Assembly: GCA_965216515.1 (NCBI GenBank)
Contig: OZ244173.1
Span: 2,976,001 to 3,040,000, forward strand
Length of the DNA stretch: 64,000 nt
DNA from: CAXMRP01 sp965216515
Lineage (GTDB): Bacteria; Pseudomonadota; Alphaproteobacteria; Rhizobiales; Afifellaceae
Reading direction: 5' to 3'
Part shown: one piece after another, positions 38,530 through 47,061 of the stretch
Layout of the letters: the number at the start of each line of letters is the position of its first letter
How positions within the stretch are numbered: the first letter of the stretch is position 1
Position numbers and translations under genes: made by a program
Notes under the pieces: generated by a model
The model's database searches: none
Told to the model about the DNA's origin: nothing
The model's input: the letters and a program-made list of their open reading frames with translations, nothing else

Positions 38530-39113
38530 GTAAGGCGAAGATCAGGAAAATCGTTACCGTTGTCGAACAGACACATGTCGAAATTGACAAGACGATCGAC
38601 CCGCCGACCAGACGGGCCGCAAGCGTGGCGGTGATCGAGAATCCGTTTGCCGGGCGCTACCAGGAGGATCTAGACGCGCTGATGGCGATCGGCGAGGAAC
38701 TCGGCGGTCTATTGGGTGACAAATGTGTTGCCGCACTTGATATCGAACCGTCCGAGGCGGAGAGCTACGGCAAGGCGGCGATGGTCGGCGAGAACGGGGA
38801 ACTGGAACACGCCGCCGCCATCCTGCATCCCCGTCTCGGCAAGCCGCTGCGGGTGGCGGTCGAAAAGGGCGCCGCGTTGGTCCCGTCGTCGAAGAAAATG
38901 GGTTCGATGGGCCAACCCCTCGACGTTCCGCTCGGCCACAAGGATGCCGCCTATGTGCGGTCTCATTTCGACGGGATGGAAGTCCGCATCAATGATGCGC
39001 CGCGGGCCAATGAAATCATGGTCGCGATCGCTGTCACCGATTCCGGCCGCCCCCTACCACGGGTGGGAGGGTTGAAAGCCGAGGAAGCGGGTGGAAAAGA
39101 CGGATTGCGCTGA
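38526..39113 (+). CDS. DUF1185 (amino-acid-synthesis family) protein, copy 2
   Basis: A 195-residue paralogue of the previous gene with all the same blocks (AASVAVIENPFAGRYQEDL, ESYGKAAMVGENGELEHAAA, VPSSKKMGSMG, YVRSHFDGMEVRINDAPRANE). The ATG overlaps the preceding stop by four bases. Tandem paralogues suggest a heteromer. It is the last gene of the hydroxylase operon and converges on marR. Confidence 0.88.
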   Translation: MSKAKIRKIVTVVEQTHVEIDKTIDPPTRRAASVAVIENPFAGRYQEDLDALMAIGEELGGLLGDKCVAALDIEPSEAESYGKAAMVGENGELEHAAAILHPRLGKPLRVAVEKGAALVPSSKKMGSMGQPLDVPLGHKDAAYVRSHFDGMEVRINDAPRANEIMVAIAVTDSGRPLPRVGGLKAEEAGGKDGLR

Positions 39114-39131
39114 AAACGGGCGCTCACAAAA

Positions 39132-39578
39132 CTACGAGATTTTGAGAAGCAGTTTGACCAACTGCTTGGTCTCGGCGGTTGAGAGACGCGCCAGCGTTGC
39201 CGCCGAGATCGCCATACCAGCCGGAATAGCCTCGGCCAGTACGGCTTCGCCCTTGTCTGTCAATTTGATCAGGCTTCGCCGCGCATCTTGCGGGTTCCGG
39301 CCAACCGAGACGAGCCCCATTGCAGTCAGCTTGTCAACCACGCCCTTGATGGTCGCGATGTCCATGGCCGTCAGCCGGCCAAGTTCGTTCTGAGACAGTC
39401 CGCCGCGTTCGCGCAACATCGCAAGGGCTGCAAAACGGGTTGGCGTCAGCCCGTCGACCATCATTTTGGCGAATAGCTGCGTATGCCGCTGCGAAGCGCG
39501 CCTCAAGATGTGCCCAATCTGATCCGCGAGACGATAGTCGTCCAAAGAATCGTAAAGTGTCGGCTTTTCGATATTCAC
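39132..39578 (-). CDS. MarR-family regulator of the island
   Basis: A 148-residue MarR protein: LTPTRFAALAMLRERGGLSQNELGRLTAMDIATIKGVVDKLTAMGLV is the winged helix, and NPQDARRSLIKLTDKG the wing. It resembles NicR-type nicotinate repressors in place and type. It is the only regulator gene inside the catabolic block, so it is the best candidate for binding the four TTAGTATAC sites and releasing them on a pyridine ligand. I see no such site before its own start. Confidence 0.88.
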   Translation of the reverse strand: MNIEKPTLYDSLDDYRLADQIGHILRRASQRHTQLFAKMMVDGLTPTRFAALAMLRERGGLSQNELGRLTAMDIATIKGVVDKLTAMGLVSVGRNPQDARRSLIKLTDKGEAVLAEAIPAGMAISAATLARLSTAETKQLVKLLLKIS

Positions 39579-39666
39579 TGTGACCTTGTAAGCCTCAAAC
39601 TGAGATCTTCCCCATCAACCATCAATGCGACATGGCTTCGACTCCGTGCAACCTGTCTACGATATT

Positions 39667-40818
39667 CTAGACGTTTGTAAAATCATTGCAAAACTCGATA
39701 AACGGTCCAGGATAATACAAAATACGCGGCCATCCAGATTTTGCGATCGAACTGAACGTCCAGGTGAGACGGGATTCGATGACATCCGGACCCTTGAGAT
39801 CGACGCAGACAAGCCATTTACCCCTGGCGTCTCGTTCGGTCTCCGCGAATTGATGCAATATGAACCGGATCAGGACGTCCTCCCAAGGCATGCTGTATCC
39901 GATTACGATCAATATGTCGGTTTCCCTCAAAAGACGGACTGCTTTCGAGAATATTTGGCCGAAATAGGCATCGCGGTAGTCCTGTTCACGATTGGGTAGC
40001 ATGAGAATGGGCGGGCCGAATTCGCTGCTGCCTTTCCCCGCGCGCATCGCGTAGTCGAAGTCATACTGGTTGCCTTCGCGAAGGATCTCAAAACCACCGT
40101 TGAGTTTGAACAAAGTATGTTTGTAGGATTCACTTTGGACCGCCAACTGTTGACGGCACCGAATGGTCCGAGGCGTCACGCCCCGATAAAGGTGGGGCAG
40201 GATTGAAACCTTTGCCGGATGCAAATTATCGAGGATCGTTTCTATGGTGAAATCGTAATTTGTTGTTACGAAATTCAGAGCGTTGTCCGACCCCACATCA
40301 TCACCGGAACTTAAAGCTCTGAAAAATTGTAGTGTCTGTCGTTGTTCTGGAGAATTATCCTCGTCTATTGACAGTTTTTGGTTGGATTCATCGATCAACA
40401 CCTCTCCGCAGAGTTCAGAGAAACGGTCACGAATGAAATACCGGATTTCGTCGACGGCGAGATTGAGGCCATGGAGATCAATAAATCGGTTCCGAATGTC
40501 CGGATATTTGATCTGCATGTCGATAATGTAGCTGAGCGTTTTGAAGCCTTCGAATCCGATACGGTCATTGTCTTGCCAACCGAGTGTCGCCAGGACGTTC
40601 ATCAGGTTTGGTAAGGCCTTGAATTCCTCACGCTCGATCATGAACAGTGTGCCATCGGTCGGCGACGTCGAATTCCACGATTTCGAGAATCCGGCGCCGC
40701 ACCAAACCGTCATGTTGAGCCGGGTTGCTTCATCGTCCCCGCCGCGCGCACGGTTCTGCGTGAGATCGCGCAGCACAGATACTGTTTCGTCTTTATTCTG
40801 AACCGAATGAGTGTCCAT
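39667..40818 (-). CDS. SIR2-like domain protein
   Basis: A 383-residue SIR2-superfamily protein of the type common in phage-defence loci: nucleotide loop VWCGAGFSKSW at 39-49, VTTNYDFTIE at 184-193, and DILIVIGYSMPWEDVLIRF near the end. The usual catalytic His of the LHG motif appears as Asn (FKLNGG, about 238-242), so NAD hydrolysis may be lost. It is AT-richer than its neighbours and lies between marR and the nadC operon. It may be an inserted defence gene or an NAD-linked partner of the island; the sequence does not decide. Confidence 0.8.
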   Translation of the reverse strand: MDTHSVQNKDETVSVLRDLTQNRARGGDDEATRLNMTVWCGAGFSKSWNSTSPTDGTLFMIEREEFKALPNLMNVLATLGWQDNDRIGFEGFKTLSYIIDMQIKYPDIRNRFIDLHGLNLAVDEIRYFIRDRFSELCGEVLIDESNQKLSIDEDNSPEQRQTLQFFRALSSGDDVGSDNALNFVTTNYDFTIETILDNLHPAKVSILPHLYRGVTPRTIRCRQQLAVQSESYKHTLFKLNGGFEILREGNQYDFDYAMRAGKGSSEFGPPILMLPNREQDYRDAYFGQIFSKAVRLLRETDILIVIGYSMPWEDVLIRFILHQFAETERDARGKWLVCVDLKGPDVIESRLTWTFSSIAKSGWPRILYYPGPFIEFCNDFTNV

Positions 40819-40978
40819 TTAACAATCCAAATGACCTTGCAGTGCGCATTCGCCACCACGGCGTCGCGATGCGTTTTCGAACAACCGGTAAAGTATAGCC
40901 ACAGCCGTTGCGTGTCTGGTCTGCCGTGGAGGAAAACGGTCAGCCTAACAAGATGCGCCAACAGTATTGCAAGTCGGA

Positions 40979-43015
40979 CTAGGCGATTTCAATAACATCG
41001 GCGGATTGCGCGAGGTCCACGGCCAAATGGAAGTCAGCCTCAGCACTTCCGTGGATTTTGAACAGAACGTCGCCGTTGCTGACTTCCGTGCCGATAGCTG
41101 AAAACAGATCGACGCCGGCCGATTTGTCCATAGGGGCGCCGGCACGTCGCGCGATGCCGGATATTCTCCGTGCGTCGATACGATTCACCGTACCGCTGCG
41201 GTCAGAGCGAACCTCGTGGACAAGCGCACCCGGCTTTTCTGGCGTTTCGTTGCGTCCCTGCGCATCGATGATTTGTTCAAGGGCGTCTGCTGCAGCACCG
41301 GATGTCAACAACCTCTCGGCGTGAACTCTGCCTTCTCCGGACTCGCTGGATGGGTGCCAATCAATGATCGATCCAGCAAATTCGAGAGCTTTCTCCCGCA
41401 GAGACAGCGATGCTTCGTTATCCCCGTTTAGCACACGATAGACGTCGCGCACTTCCAGCGCCGGGCCAATACCGTTGCCAATCGGTGAGCTGCCGTCGGT
41501 GACTTTCGCCAAAACGGCAAGACCCAGCCGAGCGCCAATCGTTTCAAACAGTTTCGCGAGTTCTTCGGCGGCATCGTAGGTATCGCATTTCATACCGGGG
41601 CCGGCGGGAATGTCGATCACCACATGGGTCGAACCCGCCGCCAGTTTTTTCGATAGAATCGAGGCAACCGCCCATTTGGCGGAATCGATACCGAGCGGCC
41701 GGGTAATCGCATTCATGACATCATCGACCGGCGAATGATTCAGGCGACCGTTCCAGGCGATGCATCCGTTGGCCTTATCGACGACATCACGGACTTCGTC
41801 CGCTGATAGATCGACCCGCGCCACGACCTCCATGGCGTCGGCCGTTCCAGATGCCGATGTTATCGCGCGCGACGACGTTTTCGGAATGACCATGCCGAAC
41901 GCGGTCACGATTGGAATGACGATCATGGTGATCCGACTTCCCGGCACGCCACCCAAGGAATGCTTATCGACAACCAGATCGTAGGGCCAAACGATTTGCT
42001 CGGCATGATTGGCCCTGGAGCGCGTTAGCGCTTCGATTTCATCGAGATCCAGATGGTTCGACGCGGCAACCAGAAACGCCGAAATTTCGCGACCGTTATA
42101 TCGATCTTCCGCAATGTCCCGGATGACGATGTCAATTTGATCGGCTGTCAGTTTGTCGCCCGAAATCTTGGACCGAAGGGCCGACAGGCTCTCTGGCAAT
42201 GGCGTTCGTTCAATGATAACTTCATCGTCTTCGGCAAGCGCCAGCTGGTCGAACGCGCCCAAAGAGAGGCCGATCTCATCTGTTTCGATCAAACCGGGTC
42301 CGTTCACAACATTGACCTTGGCGCGGATGCTCGACCTTTCGTTTAAGATGTCGACTTTGCCGGAACCCAGATAGTCTTCGGCGCGAAAGAGCGGGCAGTC
42401 AGTGTGCAAGAAGCAGATGTTTTCACGCCAGCTATCGATGGCTACACGCCGCAATCGGAGCCGTTTTGGGATACCTGATACAAGAGCCAAAACAAACTGA
42501 TCGACCGCGTCTTCAAGGCGGCCTTCGTTCGAAACCGATAGCACATCGACGCCAGCCGGATAGCTCGGCACTTCCCGCCTCATTCTGGTGGAGATGTCGT
42601 CCGCGTTTTCTCGATTGCGCGCCCGCAAACGCCCCGCAATGGTTTCGGGAGAGGCTGTGATCTCGACGATGATCGAATTCGGGACATCGTCCACGATTCT
42701 CTGCAGAGCCGCACGTGAGACGTTCGCGACGAGGTGACACCCTGCGGTCAGGTGATCAAGAAGATCCGCTGGAAGGCCATAACTGAGGCCATGAGCTTGC
42801 CACGTCGCGAAGAATTCGTCATTTTTCTCCAGACGATCGAATTCAGTCTGTGTAACCCCGCAAAAGTCTTCGCCACCGGCCTCCGCGGGTCTCGTGATGA
42901 CCCGCCGCGCGAAAACAAACCGAGCGTCGTTTTTGAGAGCGATCTTCGCGCCGTCGAGCACCGAATCCTTTCCGACGCCACTCGGGCCGACAACAAGAAA
43001 CAGGACACCGGCCAC
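40979..43015 (-). CDS. Fusion of PhnN kinase and NMP (AMP-type) phosphorylase
   Basis: A 678-residue two-enzyme protein. Residues 1-180 are a PhnN-type ribose-1,5-bisphosphate kinase, with P-loop GPSGVGKDS at 10-18 and GGEDFCGVTQTEFD, RRVITRPAEAGG. Residues about 185-678 are a nucleoside-monophosphate phosphorylase of the archaeal AMP phosphorylase type: VDKHSLGGVPGSR at 349-361, IPKTSSRAITSASGTADAMEV at 377-397, VIDIPAGPGMKC, GARLGLAVLAKVTDGSSPIGNGIGPALE. The phosphorylase releases ribose-1,5-bisphosphate, which is exactly the PhnN substrate, giving PRPP. It starts nine bases after nadC ends. I infer NaMN as the nucleotide substrate. Confidence 0.9.
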   Translation of the reverse strand: MAGVLFLVVGPSGVGKDSVLDGAKIALKNDARFVFARRVITRPAEAGGEDFCGVTQTEFDRLEKNDEFFATWQAHGLSYGLPADLLDHLTAGCHLVANVSRAALQRIVDDVPNSIIVEITASPETIAGRLRARNRENADDISTRMRREVPSYPAGVDVLSVSNEGRLEDAVDQFVLALVSGIPKRLRLRRVAIDSWRENICFLHTDCPLFRAEDYLGSGKVDILNERSSIRAKVNVVNGPGLIETDEIGLSLGAFDQLALAEDDEVIIERTPLPESLSALRSKISGDKLTADQIDIVIRDIAEDRYNGREISAFLVAASNHLDLDEIEALTRSRANHAEQIVWPYDLVVDKHSLGGVPGSRITMIVIPIVTAFGMVIPKTSSRAITSASGTADAMEVVARVDLSADEVRDVVDKANGCIAWNGRLNHSPVDDVMNAITRPLGIDSAKWAVASILSKKLAAGSTHVVIDIPAGPGMKCDTYDAAEELAKLFETIGARLGLAVLAKVTDGSSPIGNGIGPALEVRDVYRVLNGDNEASLSLREKALEFAGSIIDWHPSSESGEGRVHAERLLTSGAAADALEQIIDAQGRNETPEKPGALVHEVRSDRSGTVNRIDARRISGIARRAGAPMDKSAGVDLFSAIGTEVSNGDVLFKIHGSAEADFHLAVDLAQSADVIEIA

Positions 43016-43024
43016 AACCGGCTC

Positions 43025-43861
43025 CTATGAAGCTTCGTCGAGGCCGATATCCACGGCCGGAGCGGATTGCGTCAGCCTGCCAACAGACACGAAATCCACA
43101 CCGGTTTCGGCAATCGGTCTGATGGTCTGAAGATTGATGCCGCCTGATGCTTCGAGCGGGATCTTGCCGTCGACGATTTTTACGGCTTGGCGCAGCAATT
43201 CCGGTCCCATGTTGTCGAGCATGATCATGTCGGCTCCGGCCGCGAGCGCCTCTTCGACCTGATCGAGCCGGTCACATTCGACCTCAACTTTGGACAGCGC
43301 GGGAACGCCGGCCTTGGCTTTCTTGATCGCCGCGGTCAAACCGCCGCAGACCGCAATGTGATTGTCTTTGATCATCAGGCCATTATCGAGTGTCAGCCGG
43401 TGATTGCGGCCGCCGCCGCATACGACGGCATGCTTCTCCAACATTCGAAGCCCCGGCGTTGTCTTCCTCGTGTCGAGAAGCTGGCAGCCGGTTCCGGCAA
43501 TCGCATCGACGTACTGAGCTGTTAGCGTTGCAATGCCGCTCATATGTTGGAGGAGATTGAGCGCGTTCCGTTCGGCGGTTAGGATTTCTCGCGCACGGCC
43601 CGATACGGTCATCAGAGATGTGCGCATCTCGACCCGATCGCCGTCCGCCACTTTGATGGTCAGTTCGACGTCAGGAACACACAGTTCAAAGACCGATTTG
43701 GCGACGGTGATCCCGGAAATGACCATCGGTTCGCGCGCATTGAGATCGAACGTCCCCTTGGCCGTTTCGTCGATCATGATCGACGCCGTCATATCGAACA
43801 GGCCGATATCCTCATCCAGGAATTGTTCAATCTGTCGGCGCACTTTCATCATGTTTAGCAT
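43025..43861 (-). CDS. nadC: Nicotinate-nucleotide pyrophosphorylase (carboxylating; quinolinate phosphoribosyltransferase)
   Basis: A 278-residue NadC: converts quinolinate and PRPP to NaMN, CO2 and pyrophosphate. Seen are ERNALNLLQHMSGIATLTAQYV, DTRKTTPGLRMLEKHAVVCGGGRNHR, the LMIKDNHIAVCGG loop, VEVECD and ADMIMLDNMGPE, and EASGGINLQTI. All substrate-binding Arg/Lys/His residues of the family appear kept. It lacks nadA/nadB neighbours. Instead it heads an operon with the PhnN-phosphorylase fusion under an island operator, which points to quinolinate breakdown rather than NAD synthesis. Confidence 0.95.
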   Translation of the reverse strand: MLNMMKVRRQIEQFLDEDIGLFDMTASIMIDETAKGTFDLNAREPMVISGITVAKSVFELCVPDVELTIKVADGDRVEMRTSLMTVSGRAREILTAERNALNLLQHMSGIATLTAQYVDAIAGTGCQLLDTRKTTPGLRMLEKHAVVCGGGRNHRLTLDNGLMIKDNHIAVCGGLTAAIKKAKAGVPALSKVEVECDRLDQVEEALAAGADMIMLDNMGPELLRQAVKIVDGKIPLEASGGINLQTIRPIAETGVDFVSVGRLTQSAPAVDIGLDEAS

Positions 43862-43901
43862 TCGGTAGGGTTCCTCAGTTCAACAAATACTATCGCGATT
43901 A

Positions 43902-43919
43902 TTAGTGTTTGTATACTAA
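43902..43919. promoter_or_regulatory. Island operator, site 3
   Basis: TTAGTGTTT and GTATACTAA, 18 bases, nearly identical to site 2 (one base different). It lies 41 bases before the nadC start, in the gap after the TRAP permease gene, and puts the quinolinate operon in the same regulon. Confidence 0.7.
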
Positions 43920-43965
43920 CGGTATATTTACTCCAGTAATCGCATACTGGCTTACTCGTCACGGG

Positions 43966-45897
43966 TCATGATTTCGCTGTAGTTGCCGGAATGGATTTGC
44001 CAGCTTGAATTAGGATGAAAGCCGCACATACCGCCGCAGCGAGCGACCACAAGCCAACGGGCGCGAGCAGTACGCCGCCGCAAATGGCTAATGCTATCCT
44101 ATGCGGTGCTGTCAGGGCTCTCTTCAAAAATCCCTCCGCGGCGACGGACAGACAAACGACGGACAACGCGACGGCCAACAGCCCCGCGCCGACGCTGGTC
44201 AAATCACCCTGCAGCAAGACGGCATCGTTAAAAACAAAGCCGAATGGAATGACGAATGCCACGAGGGAAAAGACAACCGCTGTTGTCGCTATTTTCATGG
44301 GATTGTCATCGGCGATGGCTGCAGCCGCATAGGCGGCCACGGCGACAGGGGGTGTCATCGCCGACATGACTGCATAGTAGAGCAGGAACATGTGGGCCGA
44401 CATGACGGGCAGCTGCAATTCGTTCACCAGCACCGGCCCGATCAACACGGCGGCAAGGACGTAGGCGCTTGGCGTCGGCATTCCCAAACCAAGAATGATG
44501 GTAACAATGCCACCGATAATGAGTGCCGGTAGAAGAGTGCCGTCGCCAAAATACAAGACAAGGTAGGAAAACTTCGCCGCAAGGCCCGTCATCGTGATGC
44601 CGCCGATTACCAGACCGGCGGCGGCGCAGGCGCCGGTGACACCGATCATCCGAATTGTTGTTTCGGCGAGACCTTCATAGAGGCCTTTAAGTGTGATGCG
44701 GGCTGATGCGCGGAACTGCGAAGCCACGAGTATGGCGATCGTTCCAAACACGGCGACATAGGTTGGTGAGTAACCCTGAACCAGGGCGACAACGATTGCC
44801 ACGAGCGGGATGATGTAGATCCAGCCGGACTTCAATGTTTCTCCAAAGGCAGGAACCTTCTCAGCAGGCAGCGGGGCGAGGCCCATTTTGACTGACCGCA
44901 AGTGGACCTGGGTGAAAACTCCGGTGTAATAGAGCAGGGCTGGTACCAACGCCGCGATGATGATTTCCGAGTAGTCGATGCCGGTATATTCCGCCATTAT
45001 AAAGGCTGCAGAACCCATCACGGGCGGCAACAAACTCCCGCCAGTGGAGGCGGCAACCTCCACGCCTCCGGCCAGAGCGCCCGGATAACCAAGACGTTTC
45101 ATCATCGGGATGGTGATCGACCCGGTGGTTACAACATCCGAAGTCGGGCTGCCGGATACCGTACCGAACAGAGCGGACGAGAAGACCGCGACCTTCGCCG
45201 GACCGCCCGGGCTTCTGCCTGACAGACAGGCGGCAAGATCGAAGAAAAAGTCACCACCGCGCGCTTTCTCGAGGAACGTCCCGAACATGACGAAAACGAA
45301 GGCATAGGTGGCCGCGACGCGGACTGGAATGCCGAAAAGCCCATCGGTCGTGAAAACGTTGATGTCCAGAAAATGGTTGAGCGTTATTTCGCCATGCTGC
45401 AACGTGCCCGAAAGACGGTCACCAAACAAATTGTACACCGTGAAGATGACCACGATCATCATCAAACCGGCGCCGACCGTTCGCCTTGTCGCCTCAAGCG
45501 TGAGGAGGACGATGATGCCCGAAAATAGGGTCTGCCCAACGGTCAGAGGCGTAAACAAACTGATGCGTGTCGCGATTTCGGGAATGTTGGTGACAAAAAA
45601 CGCACCCGTGACAGCGCTGGCAATCGCCAAGCCAAAATCCAGATAACTTGGTTTTTCGGGATCGCAGTTTGGCGTGGCACCGATCAGAAGGAACGCCAAA
45701 ACCAGCATCAAAGAGAGGAAGATAATGGACAGGGCGAGCACGTCGATCGAAGACAATGTCGCTTGGTAGACGACCCAAATCGCGACCGCAGCTGCATAGG
45801 CGCTTACCAGGTGGCCCAGCCATCCCTTTGGGCGGCGTCTTCCACCAGTGGCAACCGCAATCCGAGCCGTTTTTGCAAGAATTGTTTGAACGGACAT
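43966..45897 (-). CDS. TRAP transporter fused permease (4TM-12TM type)
   Basis: A 643-residue inner-membrane protein with about 16-18 hydrophobic segments. It combines the small DctQ-like and large DctM-like parts, as usual for TAXI-TRAP systems (SGSPTSDVVTTGSITIPMMKRLGY, GLGMPTPSAYVLAAVLIGPVL, AYAAAAIADDNPMKIATTA). It drives sodium-coupled uptake of an organic acid delivered by the receptor encoded upstream. Position between nadC and enamidase suggests a pyridine carboxylate such as quinolinate or nicotinate. Confidence 0.93.
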   Translation of the reverse strand: MSVQTILAKTARIAVATGGRRRPKGWLGHLVSAYAAAVAIWVVYQATLSSIDVLALSIIFLSLMLVLAFLLIGATPNCDPEKPSYLDFGLAIASAVTGAFFVTNIPEIATRISLFTPLTVGQTLFSGIIVLLTLEATRRTVGAGLMMIVVIFTVYNLFGDRLSGTLQHGEITLNHFLDINVFTTDGLFGIPVRVAATYAFVFVMFGTFLEKARGGDFFFDLAACLSGRSPGGPAKVAVFSSALFGTVSGSPTSDVVTTGSITIPMMKRLGYPGALAGGVEVAASTGGSLLPPVMGSAAFIMAEYTGIDYSEIIIAALVPALLYYTGVFTQVHLRSVKMGLAPLPAEKVPAFGETLKSGWIYIIPLVAIVVALVQGYSPTYVAVFGTIAILVASQFRASARITLKGLYEGLAETTIRMIGVTGACAAAGLVIGGITMTGLAAKFSYLVLYFGDGTLLPALIIGGIVTIILGLGMPTPSAYVLAAVLIGPVLVNELQLPVMSAHMFLLYYAVMSAMTPPVAVAAYAAAAIADDNPMKIATTAVVFSLVAFVIPFGFVFNDAVLLQGDLTSVGAGLLAVALSVVCLSVAAEGFLKRALTAPHRIALAICGGVLLAPVGLWSLAAAVCAAFILIQAGKSIPATTAKS

Positions 45898-45936
45898 GCG
45901 ACTACCACTAGCGGGAGGACAGTTGGCGCTTGGCCC

Positions 45937-46929
45937 TTACTGTTTTATACCATGTTCTTCAAACGCCTTCTTCGCGCCGGGATGATAGGGAAGCTCTTTG
46001 AGGGAACTCATGAGTTCCGGCGTGAACCCTTTCATCGCCTTATGAACACCCTGGACTTTGTCTACGTTGTCGAGCACAGCTTTGGTCAGTTTGTAGGCAT
46101 CGTCTTCACTCATCGAATCATCGACGATTAATACGGCCCGCGCGGCGTGTGTGGTGATTTCGGCATCTAACCATGGATAGGCCCCTGCGGGAATCGTCCA
46201 GGGCTTTGCGCCAAACTGATCGACCGCCGCCTTAACCGACGCTTCCGGCACCTGCAGCAGTGTCACCGGAACGACTTTCGCGACCTTCCGGATTCTGCCG
46301 CTACCGACAAAAGTGGCATTGGCCCACATATCCGCTCGGCCGTTTTGCATGATCTCCGAGGCGTTGCTGGATCCCTGAAACTCAATCTTGCCGCCCCATG
46401 ACTTGATGTCGTCCAGCGAAACACCGACGGCGCTCAGGTTCAGTTCGCCCAATTGCGACGGCAAGATGCCCCTGCGGTTCAGCACAAGCCGTAAAGGCGG
46501 TTTCTTCTCTGCCAAATCGGCAAGCGACTTGATGCCGTGTTTTTCCGAAAACTCCTTCGTCATAATCCATTGCATGGGTGCCCAGTCATACATGACCATC
46601 AGCACGCTGAACCCCTCGACCTTTTCTTTGAACGGATCACGGCCGTTGTTCGCCTGCACACCTTCACCAACATGGATGATGCCGAGATTGCATTTTTTCT
46701 GCTTGACCTGCAGCACATTGGCATAACCGCCACTGGAAGTTTGGTAGGTAATGGTCGTGTCCGGGTCGGCCTGCTTGGCGGCTGCATCGAGGCCTGCGCC
46801 AAGGAGTGACCAAAGCCCACCCGGACTTCCGCCGCACAAGTTGAGATTGGCCGCTCCTGCCGCGCCGCTCATCAAACCAAGAGCCGAAGCGAAAGCCACG
46901 GCAGCCACGCGCTGTGAAAATTTCAGCAT
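45937..46929 (-). CDS. TAXI-family TRAP solute receptor
   Basis: A 330-residue periplasmic binding protein with a signal peptide (about 1-26, ending GAAGAA). The TAXI-family fold is visible in LNLCGGSPGGLWSLLGAGLDAAA, TTITYQTSSGGYANVLQVK and LGIIHVGEGVQ. It is the first gene of the minus-strand transporter operon, divergent from enamidase across operator site 4. The ligand is not readable; context favours a pyridine carboxylate. Confidence 0.92.
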   Translation of the reverse strand: MLKFSQRVAAVAFASALGLMSGAAGAANLNLCGGSPGGLWSLLGAGLDAAAKQADPDTTITYQTSSGGYANVLQVKQKKCNLGIIHVGEGVQANNGRDPFKEKVEGFSVLMVMYDWAPMQWIMTKEFSEKHGIKSLADLAEKKPPLRLVLNRRGILPSQLGELNLSAVGVSLDDIKSWGGKIEFQGSSNASEIMQNGRADMWANATFVGSGRIRKVAKVVPVTLLQVPEASVKAAVDQFGAKPWTIPAGAYPWLDAEITTHAARAVLIVDDSMSEDDAYKLTKAVLDNVDKVQGVHKAMKGFTPELMSSLKELPYHPGAKKAFEEHGIKQ

Positions 46930-46969
46930 CCTTGTATCCTCCTAATGGTAGACTTGCGCTTGTTTTTAT

Positions 46970-46989
46970 CGTTAGTATACGAATGATAA
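46970..46989. promoter_or_regulatory. Island operator, site 4
   Basis: CGTTAGTATACGAATG (46970-46985) matches the perfect palindrome of site 1 at 14 of 16 positions, and GTTA/TAAC arms frame the 20-base site. It lies between the divergent TAXI receptor and enamidase genes, so one site can control both import and ring opening. Confidence 0.7.
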
Positions 46990-47061
46990 CTGGACAGATG
47001 CCAGTGTCAATGGTTTTGTTCAAGATGCCTGTTGACGCATCGAAAGTGGAGAGGAAACCCC

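Noticed and set aside
40979..43015. Reading the C-terminal part of the fusion as a thymidine phosphorylase
   Set aside because: The motif IPKTSSRAITSASGTAD and the extra N-terminal domain fit the AMP-phosphorylase branch; fusion to PhnN also demands a ribose-1,5-bisphosphate producer.
43025..43861. nadC as part of ordinary NAD biosynthesis
   Set aside because: No nadA or nadB beside it, and it shares operon and operator with catabolic genes. Not fully excluded without the rest of the genome.
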